Source: Saccharopolyspora erythraea
Lineage (GTDB): Bacteria > Actinomycetota > Actinomycetes > Mycobacteriales > Pseudonocardiaceae
Reading direction: 5' to 3'
DNA length: 64,000 nucleotides
Assembly: GCF_018141105.1 (NCBI RefSeq)
Contig: NZ_CP054839.1
Location: forward strand, 2,108,001-2,172,000
Part shown: positions 53,576-63,995 of the stretch, piece after piece
Numbering within the stretch: position 1 is the stretch's first letter
Layout of the letters: the number at the start of each line of letters is the position of its first letter
Made by a program: the position numbers and the translations under genes
Notes under the pieces: model-generated
What the model saw: only the letters and a program-made list of their open reading frames with translations
Told to the model about the DNA's origin: nothing
Databases searched by the model: none

Positions 53576-56416
53576 TCAGGCGACGCCGGGGTCCGACGTC
53601 TGCGGGCCGGCCGCCTTGACGTCGTCGATCTCGTACTTCCGCGCGGCCTCGGCGACCTTGGCCTCCTCGACCTCGCCCTGCCTGGCCAGCGCCGACAGGG
53701 TGGCGACCACGGTCGACTCGGCGTCGACCAGGAACACCCGCCGAGCCGCGGGACGGGTGTCGGAGAACCCGAAGCCGTCGGTGCCGAGGCTGACCATGTC
53801 GCTGCGTACCCAGGGCCGGATCAGGTCCGGCACCGCCCGCATCCAGTCGCTGACGGCCACCACCGGGCCTTCCGCGTCGGCCAGGGCACGCGTCACGTAC
53901 GGCACGCGCCGCTCGTCGCCCGGGTGCAGCAGGTTGTGCCGGTCGGTGGCCTCGGCCTCGCGCCGCAGCTCCGACCACGACGTCGCGGACCAGACGTCGG
54001 CCCGCACGCCCCACTCCTCGGCCAGCAGCTCCTGCGCCCGCAGCGCCTCCGGCATGATCACGCCGGAGGCCAGGATCTGCGCCCGCGGGCCCGAGCCGGA
54101 GGATGCCTCCCGGTACCGGTAGAGGCCCCGCAGCAGGCCGTCGACGTCCAGGCCCTCCGGCTCCGCGGGCTGCTGGTACGGCTCGTTGTAGACCGTGAGG
54201 TAGTAGAAGACGTTCTCGGCGTCCTCCCCGTACATCCGCCGCAGGCCGTCCTTGACGATGTGGGCGACCTCGAAGGCCCACGCCGGGTCGTAGGACACCA
54301 CCGCCGGGTTCGTCGCCGCCAGCAGCAGCGAGTGGCCGTCGGCGTGCTGCAGCCCCTCGCCGGTGAGCGTGGTGCGCCCGGCGGTGGCGCCGAGCAGGAA
54401 GCCCCGCGTCATCTGGTCGGCCGCCGCCCACAGGCCGTCACCGGTGCGCTGGAAGCCGAACATCGAGTAGAAGATGTAGACCGGGATCATCGGCTCGCCG
54501 TGCGTGGCGTAGCTGGTGCCCGCGGCGGTGAACGACGCGGTCGAGCCCGCCTCGTTGATGCCCTCGTGCAGGATCTGGCCCTGCTCGCTCTCCCGGTAGG
54601 CCAGCATCAGCTGGTAGTCGACCGGCGTGTAGGACTGGCCCAGCGGGTTGTAGATCTTCTGGGACGGGAACATCGAGTCCATCCCGAAGGTCCGTGCCTC
54701 GTCCGGGATGATCGGCACGATCCGGGGCCCGATCTCGGGGTCCTTGGCCAGGTCCTTGAGCAGCCGGACGAAGGCCATCGTGGTGGCCACCTCCTGCTTG
54801 CCCGAGCCGCGCCGGACCACGTCGTAGACCTTGTCGCCGGGCAGCACCAGCGCCTTGGACTTGACCCGCCGCTCCGGCAGGTAGCCGCCGAGCCGCTGGC
54901 GCCGCTCCTGCAGGTACTGGATCTCCGGCGACTCCTGGCCGGGGTGGTAGTACGGCGGCAGGTACGGCTCCTGCTCGAGCTGCTCGTCGGAGATCGGGAT
55001 CCGCAGGCTGTCCCGGAACAGCTTCAGGTCGTCCAGGGTCATCTTCTTCATCTGGTGGGTCGCGTTGCGGCCCTCGAAGTGCGGCCCGAGACCGTAGCCC
55101 TTGATCGTCTTGGCCAGGATGACCGTGGGCTGGCCGTGGTGCTCGGTGGCGGCCTTGTAGGCGGCGTAGACCTTGCGGTAGTCGTGGCCGCCGCGGCGCA
55201 GACCCCAGATCTCGTCGTCGCTGAGGTCGCGGACGATGTCCTTGGTGCGCGGGTCGCGGCCGAAGAAGTGCTCCCGCACGAAGGCGCCGTCGTTGGCCTT
55301 GTAGGTCTGGTAGTCGCCATCGGGCGTGGTGTTCATCAGGTTGACCAGCGCGCCGTCGCGGTCTGCGTGCAGCAGGGCGTCCCACTCCCGGCCCCAGATC
55401 ACCTTGATGACGTTCCAGCCCGCGCCGCGGAAGAACGCCTCCAGCTCCTGGATGATCTTGCCGTTGCCGCGGACCGGGCCGTCGAGCTGCTGGAGGTTGC
55501 AGTTGACGACGAAGGTCAGGTTGTCCAGGCCCTCGTTGGCCGCCACGTGCAGCAGGCCGCGCGACTCCGGCTCGTTCATCTCGCCGTCGCCGAGGAATGC
55601 CCACACCCGCTGCTGGCTGGTGTCCTTGATGCCCCGGTCGCGCAGGTAGCGGTCGAAGCGGGCCTGGAAGATCGCGTTCATCGGGCCCAGGCCCATCGAG
55701 ACCGTGGGGAACTCCCAGAAGTCGGGCATCAGCCGCGGGTGCGGGTAGGACGGCAGGCCGCCGCCGGGACCCGCGTGGGAGTACTCCTGGCGGAACCCGT
55801 CGAGCTGGTCGGTGGACAGCCGCCCCTCCAGGAACGCGCGCGCGTAGATGCCGGGGGAGGCGTGGCCCTGGATGTAGAGGTGGTCACCGCCGCCGGGGTG
55901 GTCCTTGCCCTTGAAGAACCAGTTGAAGCCGACCTCGTAGAGGCTCGCCGAGGAGGCGTAGGAGGAGATGTGCCCGCCGACGCCGATGCCCGGGCGCTGC
56001 GCGCGGTGCACCATCATCGCGGCGTTCCAGCGGGTCCAGGCGCGGTAGCGGCGCTCGGTCTCCTCGTCGCCGGGGAACCACGGCTCGAGCTCGGTGGGGA
56101 TGGTGTTCACGTAGTCGGTGCTGGTGAGCGACGGGACGCCCACGCCGCTCTCCCGCGCCCGTTGCAGCAGGCGCAGCATCAGGTATCGCGCACGTTGCTG
56201 GCCGGTCGCCGACAGCACGGAGTCGAACGACTGCAGCCACTCCTCGGTCTCCTCCGGGTCGATGTCCGGCAGGTGGGAGGCGAGGCCGTCGCGGATGACC
56301 CGCACCCGGTGCTGCGGGGCTCCGTTGCTGCCGACGTCGTTGTTGTGCGGGGACAAGAGGTACTCCTCGACTACGTCGTGGCCTTGGCGCGCCGGAGTGA
56401 TGTCCGACACCTCCAT
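53576..56416 (-). CDS. aceE: Pyruvate dehydrogenase E1 component (homodimeric AceE)
   Basis: Thiamine-diphosphate-dependent decarboxylase of the pyruvate dehydrogenase complex. 946 residues, normal for homodimeric E1. The TPP motif is [10 protein letters not shown] followed by [31 protein letters not shown] and [12 protein letters not shown] mark the active-site region. ATG 56416. Transcribed away from DUF3052. Confidence 0.96.
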   Translation of the reverse strand: MEVSDITPARQGHDVVEEYLLSPHNNDVGSNGAPQHRVRVIRDGLASHLPDIDPEETEEWLQSFDSVLSATGQQRARYLMLRLLQRARESGVGVPSLTSTDYVNTIPTELEPWFPGDEETERRYRAWTRWNAAMMVHRAQRPGIGVGGHISSYASSASLYEVGFNWFFKGKDHPGGGDHLYIQGHASPGIYARAFLEGRLSTDQLDGFRQEYSHAGPGGGLPSYPHPRLMPDFWEFPTVSMGLGPMNAIFQARFDRYLRDRGIKDTSQQRVWAFLGDGEMNEPESRGLLHVAANEGLDNLTFVVNCNLQQLDGPVRGNGKIIQELEAFFRGAGWNVIKVIWGREWDALLHADRDGALVNLMNTTPDGDYQTYKANDGAFVREHFFGRDPRTKDIVRDLSDDEIWGLRRGGHDYRKVYAAYKAATEHHGQPTVILAKTIKGYGLGPHFEGRNATHQMKKMTLDDLKLFRDSLRIPISDEQLEQEPYLPPYYHPGQESPEIQYLQERRQRLGGYLPERRVKSKALVLPGDKVYDVVRRGSGKQEVATTMAFVRLLKDLAKDPEIGPRIVPIIPDEARTFGMDSMFPSQKIYNPLGQSYTPVDYQLMLAYRESEQGQILHEGINEAGSTASFTAAGTSYATHGEPMIPVYIFYSMFGFQRTGDGLWAAADQMTRGFLLGATAGRTTLTGEGLQHADGHSLLLAATNPAVVSYDPAWAFEVAHIVKDGLRRMYGEDAENVFYYLTVYNEPYQQPAEPEGLDVDGLLRGLYRYREASSGSGPRAQILASGVIMPEALRAQELLAEEWGVRADVWSATSWSELRREAEATDRHNLLHPGDERRVPYVTRALADAEGPVVAVSDWMRAVPDLIRPWVRSDMVSLGTDGFGFSDTRPAARRVFLVDAESTVVATLSALARQGEVEEAKVAEAARKYEIDDVKAAGPQTSDPGVA

Positions 56417-56653
56417 CGTCCCCCATCATCGTCCCGGACGCGCACGCCGTCATCACTACCGGTCAGTACGCCGTACCCGTTCGGCCACGCTCGGGCTACA
56501 GTCATTCCCTAACGCGCAGCTCCGGCGTGTCGTAGCGCCAGCAGTTGCGCCGGTGGCCCTTGGCGGTGTTCGCTAACGGCCAGATCGTGGAAGTGGTGTG
56601 CGGCGGGCGCGACGCCCGCGCCGCACCGGTGGCATTGGAGGAGTGAGAAAACC

Positions 56654-57088
56654 GTGGTCGCCGCGGGAGACGCCGGCAAAGGCGATGTCGACGTCGCCGA
56701 GAAGCTCGACATCGAGCCGGAGATGGTTGTCCAGGAGTTCGGTTGGGACGAGGACGTCGACGACGACGTCCGAGCCGCGATCGAGGAGCGTTGCGGGAGC
56801 GAGCTGCTCGACGAGGACGCCGACGAAGTGGTCGATGTCGTGCTGCTGTGGTGGCGCGACGATGATGGCGACCTGACGGACACGCTCCTCGACGTGATGA
56901 CGCCGTTGGCCGACGAGGGGGTCATCTGGGTGCTGACCCCGAAGACCGGCCGGGATGGCTACGTCGAGCCCAGTGACATCGCCGAGGCAGCTTCGACGTC
57001 CAACCTCGCCCAGACCGCCAACGCCAGCGTTGGTGAGTCCTGGATGGGGACGAGGCTGGCGTACCGGAAGGCCAAGTCCAAGCGCTGA
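56654..57088 (+). CDS. DUF3052 family protein
   Basis: 144 residues, acidic: VAEKLDIEPEMVVQEFGWDED, then VLLWWRDDDGDLTDTLLD and a basic tail. Syntenic in mycobacteria between aceE and ahpE (Rv2239c). No function known. GTG start preceded by GGAGGAG. A GC-rich imperfect hairpin sits upstream at about 56600-56632. Confidence 0.82.
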   Translation: MVAAGDAGKGDVDVAEKLDIEPEMVVQEFGWDEDVDDDVRAAIEERCGSELLDEDADEVVDVVLLWWRDDDGDLTDTLLDVMTPLADEGVIWVLTPKTGRDGYVEPSDIAEAASTSNLAQTANASVGESWMGTRLAYRKAKSKR

Positions 57089-57189
57089 GGTGCGGGCACC
57101 GGCGGCGCGGTGAGCTGTCGGTGCCCACACGGCCCGCATCGGTGTAGGTTCGGCGTGCAAACGCTCATGCCGTACGGAAGGGTGCGCTT

Positions 57190-57654
57190 ATGACGGTCGA
57201 GGTCGGTGCGCAGGCGCCGGACTTCACGTTGCCGGACTACAACAAGGAGCAGGTCTCCCTGTCCGGTTTCCGGGGCAAGAAGAACGTGCTGCTGGTCTTC
57301 TACCCCTTCGCCTTCAGCGGTATCTGCCAGGGCGAGCTGTGCCAGGTCCGCGACGACCTTGGCGACTTCCAGAACGACGACGTGCAGGTGCTCGGCGTGT
57401 CCGTCGACTCCCCGTTCGCGCTGAAGGCGTGGGCGGAGCAGGAGGGCTACACCTTCCCGCTGCTGTCGGACTTCTGGCCGCACGGTGAGATCGCCAAGGC
57501 CTACGGTGTGTTCAACGAGAACGCCGGCATGGCCAACCGCGGCACCTTCCTGATCGACAAGGAGGGCGAGGTCCGCTTCGCCGAGGTGAACCAGCCGGGC
57601 GAGGCCCGCGACCAGGGTGTGTGGAAGAAGGCTCTGGCCGACCTCTCCGCCTGA
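57190..57654 (+). CDS. ahpE: AhpE-type peroxiredoxin
   Basis: Reduces hydroperoxides and peroxynitrite. 154 residues. The peroxidatic Cys46 is in FAFSGICQGEL; the following residue 51 is also Cys, giving CxxxxC. The mycobacterial 1-Cys AhpE has Asp there. LLSDFWPHG and NRGTFLIDKEGEVRFAEV are AhpE-specific. The second Cys resembles the PrxQ resolving position. ATG 57190 follows GGAAGG. Confidence 0.93.
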   Translation: MTVEVGAQAPDFTLPDYNKEQVSLSGFRGKKNVLLVFYPFAFSGICQGELCQVRDDLGDFQNDDVQVLGVSVDSPFALKAWAEQEGYTFPLLSDFWPHGEIAKAYGVFNENAGMANRGTFLIDKEGEVRFAEVNQPGEARDQGVWKKALADLSA

Positions 57655-57757
57655 CGTCGCTGATGTCGCGTGGTGGTCGACCGGTACAGTGTCTCCAGCC
57701 GGACCGCGAGGAACGGCTCTGGGGGTCCCGGTCGGTGCGTCGGTCGGCCGCCATCCC

Positions 57758-57829
57758 GGGCGCATAGCTCAGCGGAAGAGCACTTGCCTTACAAGCAAGG
57801 GGTCGTAGGTTCGAACCCTACTGCGCCCA
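57758..57829 (+). tRNA. tRNA-Val (anticodon TAC)
   Basis: Acceptor GGGCGCA / TGCGCCC, anticodon loop CTTACAA, TpsiC arm GGTTCGAACCC. 72 bases, no CCA encoded. It marks the border between syntenic core genes and the accessory region to the right. Confidence 0.95.
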
Positions 57830-57995
57830 CACGAAATACCAACCCTTCGCCCGTCAAGCCGCTTGACAACCGACGTAGGGCCCCCGAACAACGACACCAC
57901 GCCCTGGTCGTCCTTTGAGCTTCTCGAAGGCCGCAGCGGAGGACACCGACCAGGCCGCAAGATCCAGACTGTTGGCCTCTACTAATCTTCTCGGC

Positions 57996-60434
57996 ATGGC
58001 AGCACGCCGCACCACCCCCAGCGCACCGTCAACGCCGTTCCCAGACGAGGGACTTCACCAGTACGACAACTGGGTATGGGTCCCTCTGCGTGATAGCTGG
58101 GTCGATGTGACGCACAAGCCGGAGGAAGTCGTACGGCAGCATTGGATTCGGAACCTCCACGTCAACGGGGAGTTCCGGCTTGACCAGATGGACCAGGAAC
58201 GCCGGACACACTCTGGCAGGCGCTCGCCACGCGCCGACATCGTAGTGTGGCGCAGCGCGGCGGACAAGCAAGCTGGGCGTGAGCCAGCGTTGGTGGTGGA
58301 GACCAAAGCCGACGGCGGACCGATCCGACCTATGGACTTCTGGCAAGGTGAGTCATACGCTCGGGCAGCCGGAGCCCGGTTCCTCGTGCAGGCCAACGCC
58401 GACAACCGCATGGTCTACGAGTTGACCAAGGGGCTGCCCGGACGCGCCCGGCAGATCAACGACTGGCCTAAAGCCGCCGAGATCAACGACGAGCGGACTC
58501 TCGAACAGCTGGTGAACCGACTTGAGGTTTTCGATCGTGAGCAGTTTCAACGCGTTCTTTTCGAATGCCACAGCTTGCTCCGCGACAACCACGCGATGAC
58601 CCCGGACCGGGCTTTCGACACGATTTCGAAAGTACTTTTCATCAAGCTTCACATTGAGCGATCCGGGACACATGCGACTTTCACGACGAATTATCTAGAT
58701 AAGGCTTCGGAATATCATCATAATCGGAGCATCAGCCACCATGAGTCGATGTTTGAAGACACCAAGGCTGAGTACAAGTCGGACGACCTCTTTGCAGAAG
58801 ACGACCGCCTGGAGATTTCCCCGGACACATTCAGGGAACTGGTTGGAAAACTTGAGAGGTTCAATCTTTCAAAGACCGGCGAGGACGTAAGAGGGATCGC
58901 CTTTGAGAAGTTCCTCGGGCGCACATTCCGGGGCGAACTCGGCCAGTTTTTCACTCCTCGGCCCGTAGTCGATTTCATCATCGACGTCCTCAACCCAAAG
59001 GAAGGGGACGTTATTTGCGATCCTGCCGCCGGGTCGGGCGGTTTCTTGATTCGCGTGTTTGATCATGTTCGCGAGCAGATCATTTCGGACATCTCCTCGA
59101 AGCGGCAGAAGATCATTGACGATATCACCGCCGAGTACCCCGACGACGCGGATGATTCGGTTCTCGACGAACGAGACAGACGTATTGAAAAAGCCGTTGA
59201 CGAGCTAAATCAGGAGCTTGCTCCGACCGCTCCTGGCGGAGGACGAGCAGATACCCGCGTAGGAAATCTCGCTTGGCAGTGCATCTATGGCACTGACAAA
59301 GAGCCACGGGCTGCTCGCACCGCCAAAATGAATATGATCATGCACGGCGATGGACACGGCGGTATCCACTGGCATGACGGCCTTGTGGACATGAACGGAA
59401 TCTTCGAGGGTAGGTTCAATGTCGTAGTTACCAATCCTCCCTTCGGTGCTGTCGTCACCTCGTCGCAGCGGATCGGTTCCACTTCCGAGACCGATGTACC
59501 CGACGATCACGATTACCGCCAACGTCAGCAACGTCGGTACGGCAAGGAATGGGCGAAAGCGCATCAACGCGTGGTCGATGCACGAGGCCAGAAGATCCTT
59601 GACCAATTCGATATCGGCAAGGTGGCCAACTCCCGCAAGACCGAGCAGATGTTCCTCGAACGTTGCCTCCGTCTACTTAAGCCAGGAGGACGCCTCGGCA
59701 TTGTCCTGCCGAATGGGAACCTGAATGCTTCTTCACAAGCCTGGTTGCGTCGCTGGGCAGAGGGAAAGGCGTTCCTCCGCGCCGTGATCGCTTTGCCACC
59801 CGAGACCTTCAAGTTCTCGGGTGCTTCAGTGACGGCGTCAGTCGTATTTATGCAAAAGTTCACCGAATATGACGCGCAACGGTGGGAGAAGTGCTGGGAA
59901 GACGCACTCGAAGAAACAGAAAGCGAGTTCGCGCCTCGGCGAAATGCTCTGCTTGACGGGTCACGAAATGAAGTTCTGCACGGCAATGATCCGGAGCTTC
60001 AGGTATTGCTTGGCCAGTTGGCTGATCTCGGAGTCACACGAGTACTCCCCGAACCCACCCGGATACAAAAAGATAGCCTAGTCCGTAGCGGGCCTACTAC
60101 CACGCTTGCGAGCCCATCATGGAAGGGCAGTGCCTCGGCTGATGCCCGCGAGCTGCGAAAAAAGTACACTGAGCGCGCCGCGAAGATCCCCGGCTTGAAG
60201 AAGTCACTCACCGACCTACGGGCCGCTCTCAAAGATCTTGATGAGCAACAGACAACGGCTATGTGGAAGTACGTTCGCGAGGTGTTTGACTACCCGGTAT
60301 TTATGGCGATGCCGACTGCAGTCGGCATCACTGCGACGGGCGAAACGGGCGAGAATGTACCTAATGATCTCCCTGAGATTTTTACGGCATGGCGTCAGTT
60401 CGCAAACGAACACCTCTGTGGGGATAGCGCATGA
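57996..60434 (+). CDS. Fused nuclease-methylase subunit of a restriction-modification system
   Basis: 812 residues. An N-terminal HSDR_N-like PD-(D/E)XK nuclease: D81 (RADIVVW), E102-T-K104 (VVETKAD), Q117 in WQGESYARA. Then a helical HsdM_N region (about 180-310) and an N6-adenine methylase: motif I DPAAGSGGF (about 341) and NPPF (about 478). A C-terminal helical tail has charged segments. This is the build of type IIB/IIG enzymes such as the BcgI A subunit, which cut without ATP-driven translocation. ATG 57996; the open frame to 57915 lacks a ribosome site. Codon use is far less GC-biased than upstream genes, indicating transfer. Confidence 0.85.
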   Translation: MAARRTTPSAPSTPFPDEGLHQYDNWVWVPLRDSWVDVTHKPEEVVRQHWIRNLHVNGEFRLDQMDQERRTHSGRRSPRADIVVWRSAADKQAGREPALVVETKADGGPIRPMDFWQGESYARAAGARFLVQANADNRMVYELTKGLPGRARQINDWPKAAEINDERTLEQLVNRLEVFDREQFQRVLFECHSLLRDNHAMTPDRAFDTISKVLFIKLHIERSGTHATFTTNYLDKASEYHHNRSISHHESMFEDTKAEYKSDDLFAEDDRLEISPDTFRELVGKLERFNLSKTGEDVRGIAFEKFLGRTFRGELGQFFTPRPVVDFIIDVLNPKEGDVICDPAAGSGGFLIRVFDHVREQIISDISSKRQKIIDDITAEYPDDADDSVLDERDRRIEKAVDELNQELAPTAPGGGRADTRVGNLAWQCIYGTDKEPRAARTAKMNMIMHGDGHGGIHWHDGLVDMNGIFEGRFNVVVTNPPFGAVVTSSQRIGSTSETDVPDDHDYRQRQQRRYGKEWAKAHQRVVDARGQKILDQFDIGKVANSRKTEQMFLERCLRLLKPGGRLGIVLPNGNLNASSQAWLRRWAEGKAFLRAVIALPPETFKFSGASVTASVVFMQKFTEYDAQRWEKCWEDALEETESEFAPRRNALLDGSRNEVLHGNDPELQVLLGQLADLGVTRVLPEPTRIQKDSLVRSGPTTTLASPSWKGSASADARELRKKYTERAAKIPGLKKSLTDLRAALKDLDEQQTTAMWKYVREVFDYPVFMAMPTAVGITATGETGENVPNDLPEIFTAWRQFANEHLCGDSA

Positions 60435-61798
60435 CCGCCACTAAGACGAGCGTTATCCATTTTTCGGCGCTCGACCGTTGGGACCCTCCCCAAACCTCCG
60501 AGGCTGCGGCGTCGTATGCGTGGCCAGTAGTCAAACTCGGTGATGTAGCCGATATTCGGCTTGGTATGCAGGTTCCAAGGAAAGGATCGAAGTCAGGAGA
60601 GCCTCGGCAGTACCTAAGGGCCATTAATGTCCGTCGAAGTGCTGTTGACCTGAATGACATTAAGACGATGTACGTGACCGAGAAGCAAGCGAGCGGGTTA
60701 GTTTTGCAGCCCGGCGATCTGCTTTTCGTCGAGGGCTCGGGGTCGGTAACTGAAGTCGGGCGCGCTGCACGCTGGGACGGATCCGTTCCAAACGTTATCC
60801 ATCAGAACAGCGTAGTGCGTGCGCGTCTACATGACGCTCGACTCGACCCCGAGTACGTCGTTACTTGGTTCAATTCGCGCGAGGGCAACTTCTATATACG
60901 CGAGCAAGCCACGACAACAAGCGGCCTCTACCACATTGGGGCAGCCAAACTTGCCAATACTCCGATACCGGTTCCACCGCTCGACCTCCAGCGCAAAATC
61001 GTATCTTCCTACAAGGAAACTTTCAGGACAGCTGAGAAGGCTCAGTACAGGTCAGAGACTCTTACCGCTGCCGCATGGCACCGCTTCGGAGATCAACTGG
61101 TAGCAAGGGCAGAAACGGGAGAGGCATCAACCATTGTTGGCATCGCCCATTTTTCTGCTCTCGACCGTTGGGATACGGATGTCGCTCCTATCGGAATTTC
61201 GAGCCCCTACCCGCTGGTAAAGCTCGATTCGATTGCCGAAGTGCAGCTTGGAGTCCAACTGAAGCGTTCGCATACGGGCGGACAGGATGTCCCTTACCTT
61301 CGTGTAGCCAACGTCCAGCGTGGCTACGTCGATACCTCTGACGTTAAGACAATGAATGTCAGCCCCGGAACTATCGATCGACTCGCCCTGCAGCGTGACG
61401 ACTTGCTGTTCCTTGAAGCGAATTCTCTTGAGGAGGTGGGGCGGTGTGCACGATGGGATGGGCAGATTTCGAAATGTATCCATCAGAATCATGTAATTCG
61501 GGCTCGCCTCGATTCGAATGAGCTACTGCCCGAGTATGTAGAGGCTTGGTTCAATTCCCCAGCAGGGGGATCGCATGTTCGGGCTCACGCACGCACGACT
61601 AGCGGGACACTTTACACGATCCCTGTAAATGTCCTCGCAACCGCACCTGTTCCTGTTCCGCCACGTGAGGAACAAATTAGGCTAGTTGAGAAGCTACGTG
61701 AGGATCTATCTGAGGCACGCGCGGTTCAACACGAAGCCGAACGTTTGCCCGAACGGGCCGAAAGGGATCTTGTCTCGGCATTGACCTCGTCGCTGTGA
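60431..61798 (+). CDS. Specificity subunit (HsdS-like) of the fused R-M system
   Basis: 455 residues; the ATG overlaps the methylase stop (ATGA). Two target-recognition halves, each opening with HFSALDRWD (about residues 10-18 and 238-246) and carrying parallel segments (PVVKLGDVADIRLGMQV / PLVKLDSIAEVQLGVQL; ARWDGS / ARWDGQ; TWFNSREG / AWFNSPAG). This is a clear internal duplication with each half ending in the PVPP segment. It determines a split DNA target. No other S subunit is nearby. Confidence 0.9.
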   Translation: MTATKTSVIHFSALDRWDPPQTSEAAASYAWPVVKLGDVADIRLGMQVPRKGSKSGEPRQYLRAINVRRSAVDLNDIKTMYVTEKQASGLVLQPGDLLFVEGSGSVTEVGRAARWDGSVPNVIHQNSVVRARLHDARLDPEYVVTWFNSREGNFYIREQATTTSGLYHIGAAKLANTPIPVPPLDLQRKIVSSYKETFRTAEKAQYRSETLTAAAWHRFGDQLVARAETGEASTIVGIAHFSALDRWDTDVAPIGISSPYPLVKLDSIAEVQLGVQLKRSHTGGQDVPYLRVANVQRGYVDTSDVKTMNVSPGTIDRLALQRDDLLFLEANSLEEVGRCARWDGQISKCIHQNHVIRARLDSNELLPEYVEAWFNSPAGGSHVRAHARTTSGTLYTIPVNVLATAPVPVPPREEQIRLVEKLREDLSEARAVQHEAERLPERAERDLVSALTSSL

Positions 61799-62041
61799 CG
61801 GCGTTCGACTTGTCCGGAACGTCACCAACTAAGTCGACTCTGTCCGCAGCGATCGAAAGTGTCAGCTTCGGTGTCATGTGCTGGTAGCTCTTGGTCATCG
61901 ATTATGTACGCGCCCTTGAGTCGGCCGCGTCGCCCGCAAAGACATCATTGCGCGCACCCCCTGTTGGGTTCCGAAAGTCGGCCGCGGCCGGTGACCTGTA
62001 CTGATCGACACACCCCGGCGATCCAGGAATGATCGTGCGCT

Positions 62042-62914
<873 letters not shown>

Positions 62915-62917
<3 letters not shown>

Positions 62918-63055
62918 ATCCACCCCGTTATGGACCTCGGCCATGGGCGGATCAAGCGTCAACCGGTCCTGGGTGGCTTAATCAACGAGTATGAACGCAT
63001 AACGCAAGACTGCTGGTCAGCGTTGGTAACCGACTTCTGGAATCTCACAGGGTAG
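62915..63055 (+). pseudogene. C-terminal fragment of the disrupted integrase, fused to IS5 frame B
   Basis: HPVMDLGHGRIKRQPVLGGL followed by INEYERI resembles the C-terminus of the same rve-type transposase family whose N-terminus lies at 62042. It reads in frame with IS5 frame B up to a stop at 63055, a junction made by deletion. The IS thus appears to have landed inside an integrase gene, then lost its right half. Confidence 0.55.
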
Positions 63056-63339
63056 CAAGCTCTCTGAAACTGGATAGGAAGTCAGGATCTCGCAGTTGCC
63101 GCTCGAACTGACGGTGGTCTGCATGGCCGCAGCAGTGAGCTTAGCGCTGCCCATCAAAGAAGAGGCGACACTGTCGTCGTCAACGGTCCACTCGACGAGC
63201 TTGCCGCGGCTCGTGCGAGCGTCCTTGCGGAACCGGAAATCCGTTCGGGGTACGCCTGACACGGCCTGTTCGAGAGACTCCCCGTCGTAGCGCGACAAGG
63301 TTTCTTGCATTGCCTCGATCTCGGGCGGGGAGAATCGCG
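63017..63339 (-). pseudogene. Unidentified C-terminal gene fragment
   Basis: Open minus-strand frame: RFSPPEIEAMQETLSRYDGE, a polar middle (SGVPRTDFRFRKDARTSRGK), and SSGNCEILTSYPVSESLLPC. Stop at 63017. No start of its own; the sequence upstream is a transposase remnant. Could be the tail of a lost gene. No family recognised. Confidence 0.35.
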
Positions 63340-63462
63340 GGCCAGCAGTACCCGCTGCAACTCGTCCCATACCCCGGCCTCCTGCCATTCGGCCAACCGG
63401 CGCCAACAGGTCCGTAGCTGACCTCCCACGGCTTCGGGCGAGCCATCGCACGCTTTCACCAA
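63340..63462 (-). pseudogene. Transposase N-terminal fragment
   Basis: About 40 residues, VKACDGSPEAVGGQLRTCWR then RLAEWQEAGVWDELQRVLLA, matching the second helix block of IS5-family transposases. Opposite strand and different sequence from the IS at 62266, so a separate insertion relic. Confidence 0.6.
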
Positions 63463-63530
63463 ACGTGATCAACCCACGTCCTCACCAGGCCGAAATCATC
63501 CCAGGTCTGATCACCAGTATGTTAGGAGCT

Positions 63531-63995
63531 CTACTGAATCCCGAGCTGTTGACCGCCGTCCAGCCCTCCGGCGGCGAGCGCCCGCGCACGTACATCTGCG
63601 AGAGTCTGTGAGGAGTCCCTGGCGAGCCTCCAGAAGGTCCACCCGTTGCACGATTGCCGGTTGACTGCGTACATCGCTGCACGGGAGGGATTGGGGAAGA
63701 GCTCGCCGGTGCTCAGTTGGATCTTGCCGTCGCTAAGGATGCACGCTTCGTGGTTCGTTCCCTTGTGCTTGCCCAAGATCTGCTCGTGCGGGCTAAGGAA
63801 CTCGGCTGTGAGGAGGTCGCTGAGCGACACGTCGTAGTTGGCACGCGTGCGCCGTGCCTGCCGGCGCTTGGGGCCGACATTTCTTGGGACTGAGAAGCCG
63901 AGCCGCTCGGGGGCCCAGATGATTTCGCACAGTCGGATGTAGAGCTGCTGCCGTTGCTCGATCGACTCTTTGGTGAATTCGTCATAGTGCGTCAT
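63531..63995 (-). CDS. RAMA-like domain protein, possibly 5'-truncated
   Basis: 154 residues in view. The C-terminal half (LSDLLTAEFLSPHEQILGKH, KGTNHEACILSDGKIQLSTG, then SCNGWTFWRL) fits the RAMA domain (restriction enzyme adenine methylase-associated), a small DNA-interaction module. The N-terminal part is basic and helical. ATG 63995 is at the window edge; the true start may lie outside. Sits behind the R-M genes and relics, so it may be part of the same defence-related island. Confidence 0.65.
   Translation of the reverse strand: MTHYDEFTKESIEQRQQLYIRLCEIIWAPERLGFSVPRNVGPKRRQARRTRANYDVSLSDLLTAEFLSPHEQILGKHKGTNHEACILSDGKIQLSTGELFPNPSRAAMYAVNRQSCNGWTFWRLARDSSQTLADVRARALAAGGLDGGQQLGIQ

Noticed and set aside
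57094-57126. Terminator after the DUF3052 gene
   Set aside because: An 8-bp stem exists, but the 17-base loop and absence of a T-run make it weak in such GC-rich DNA.
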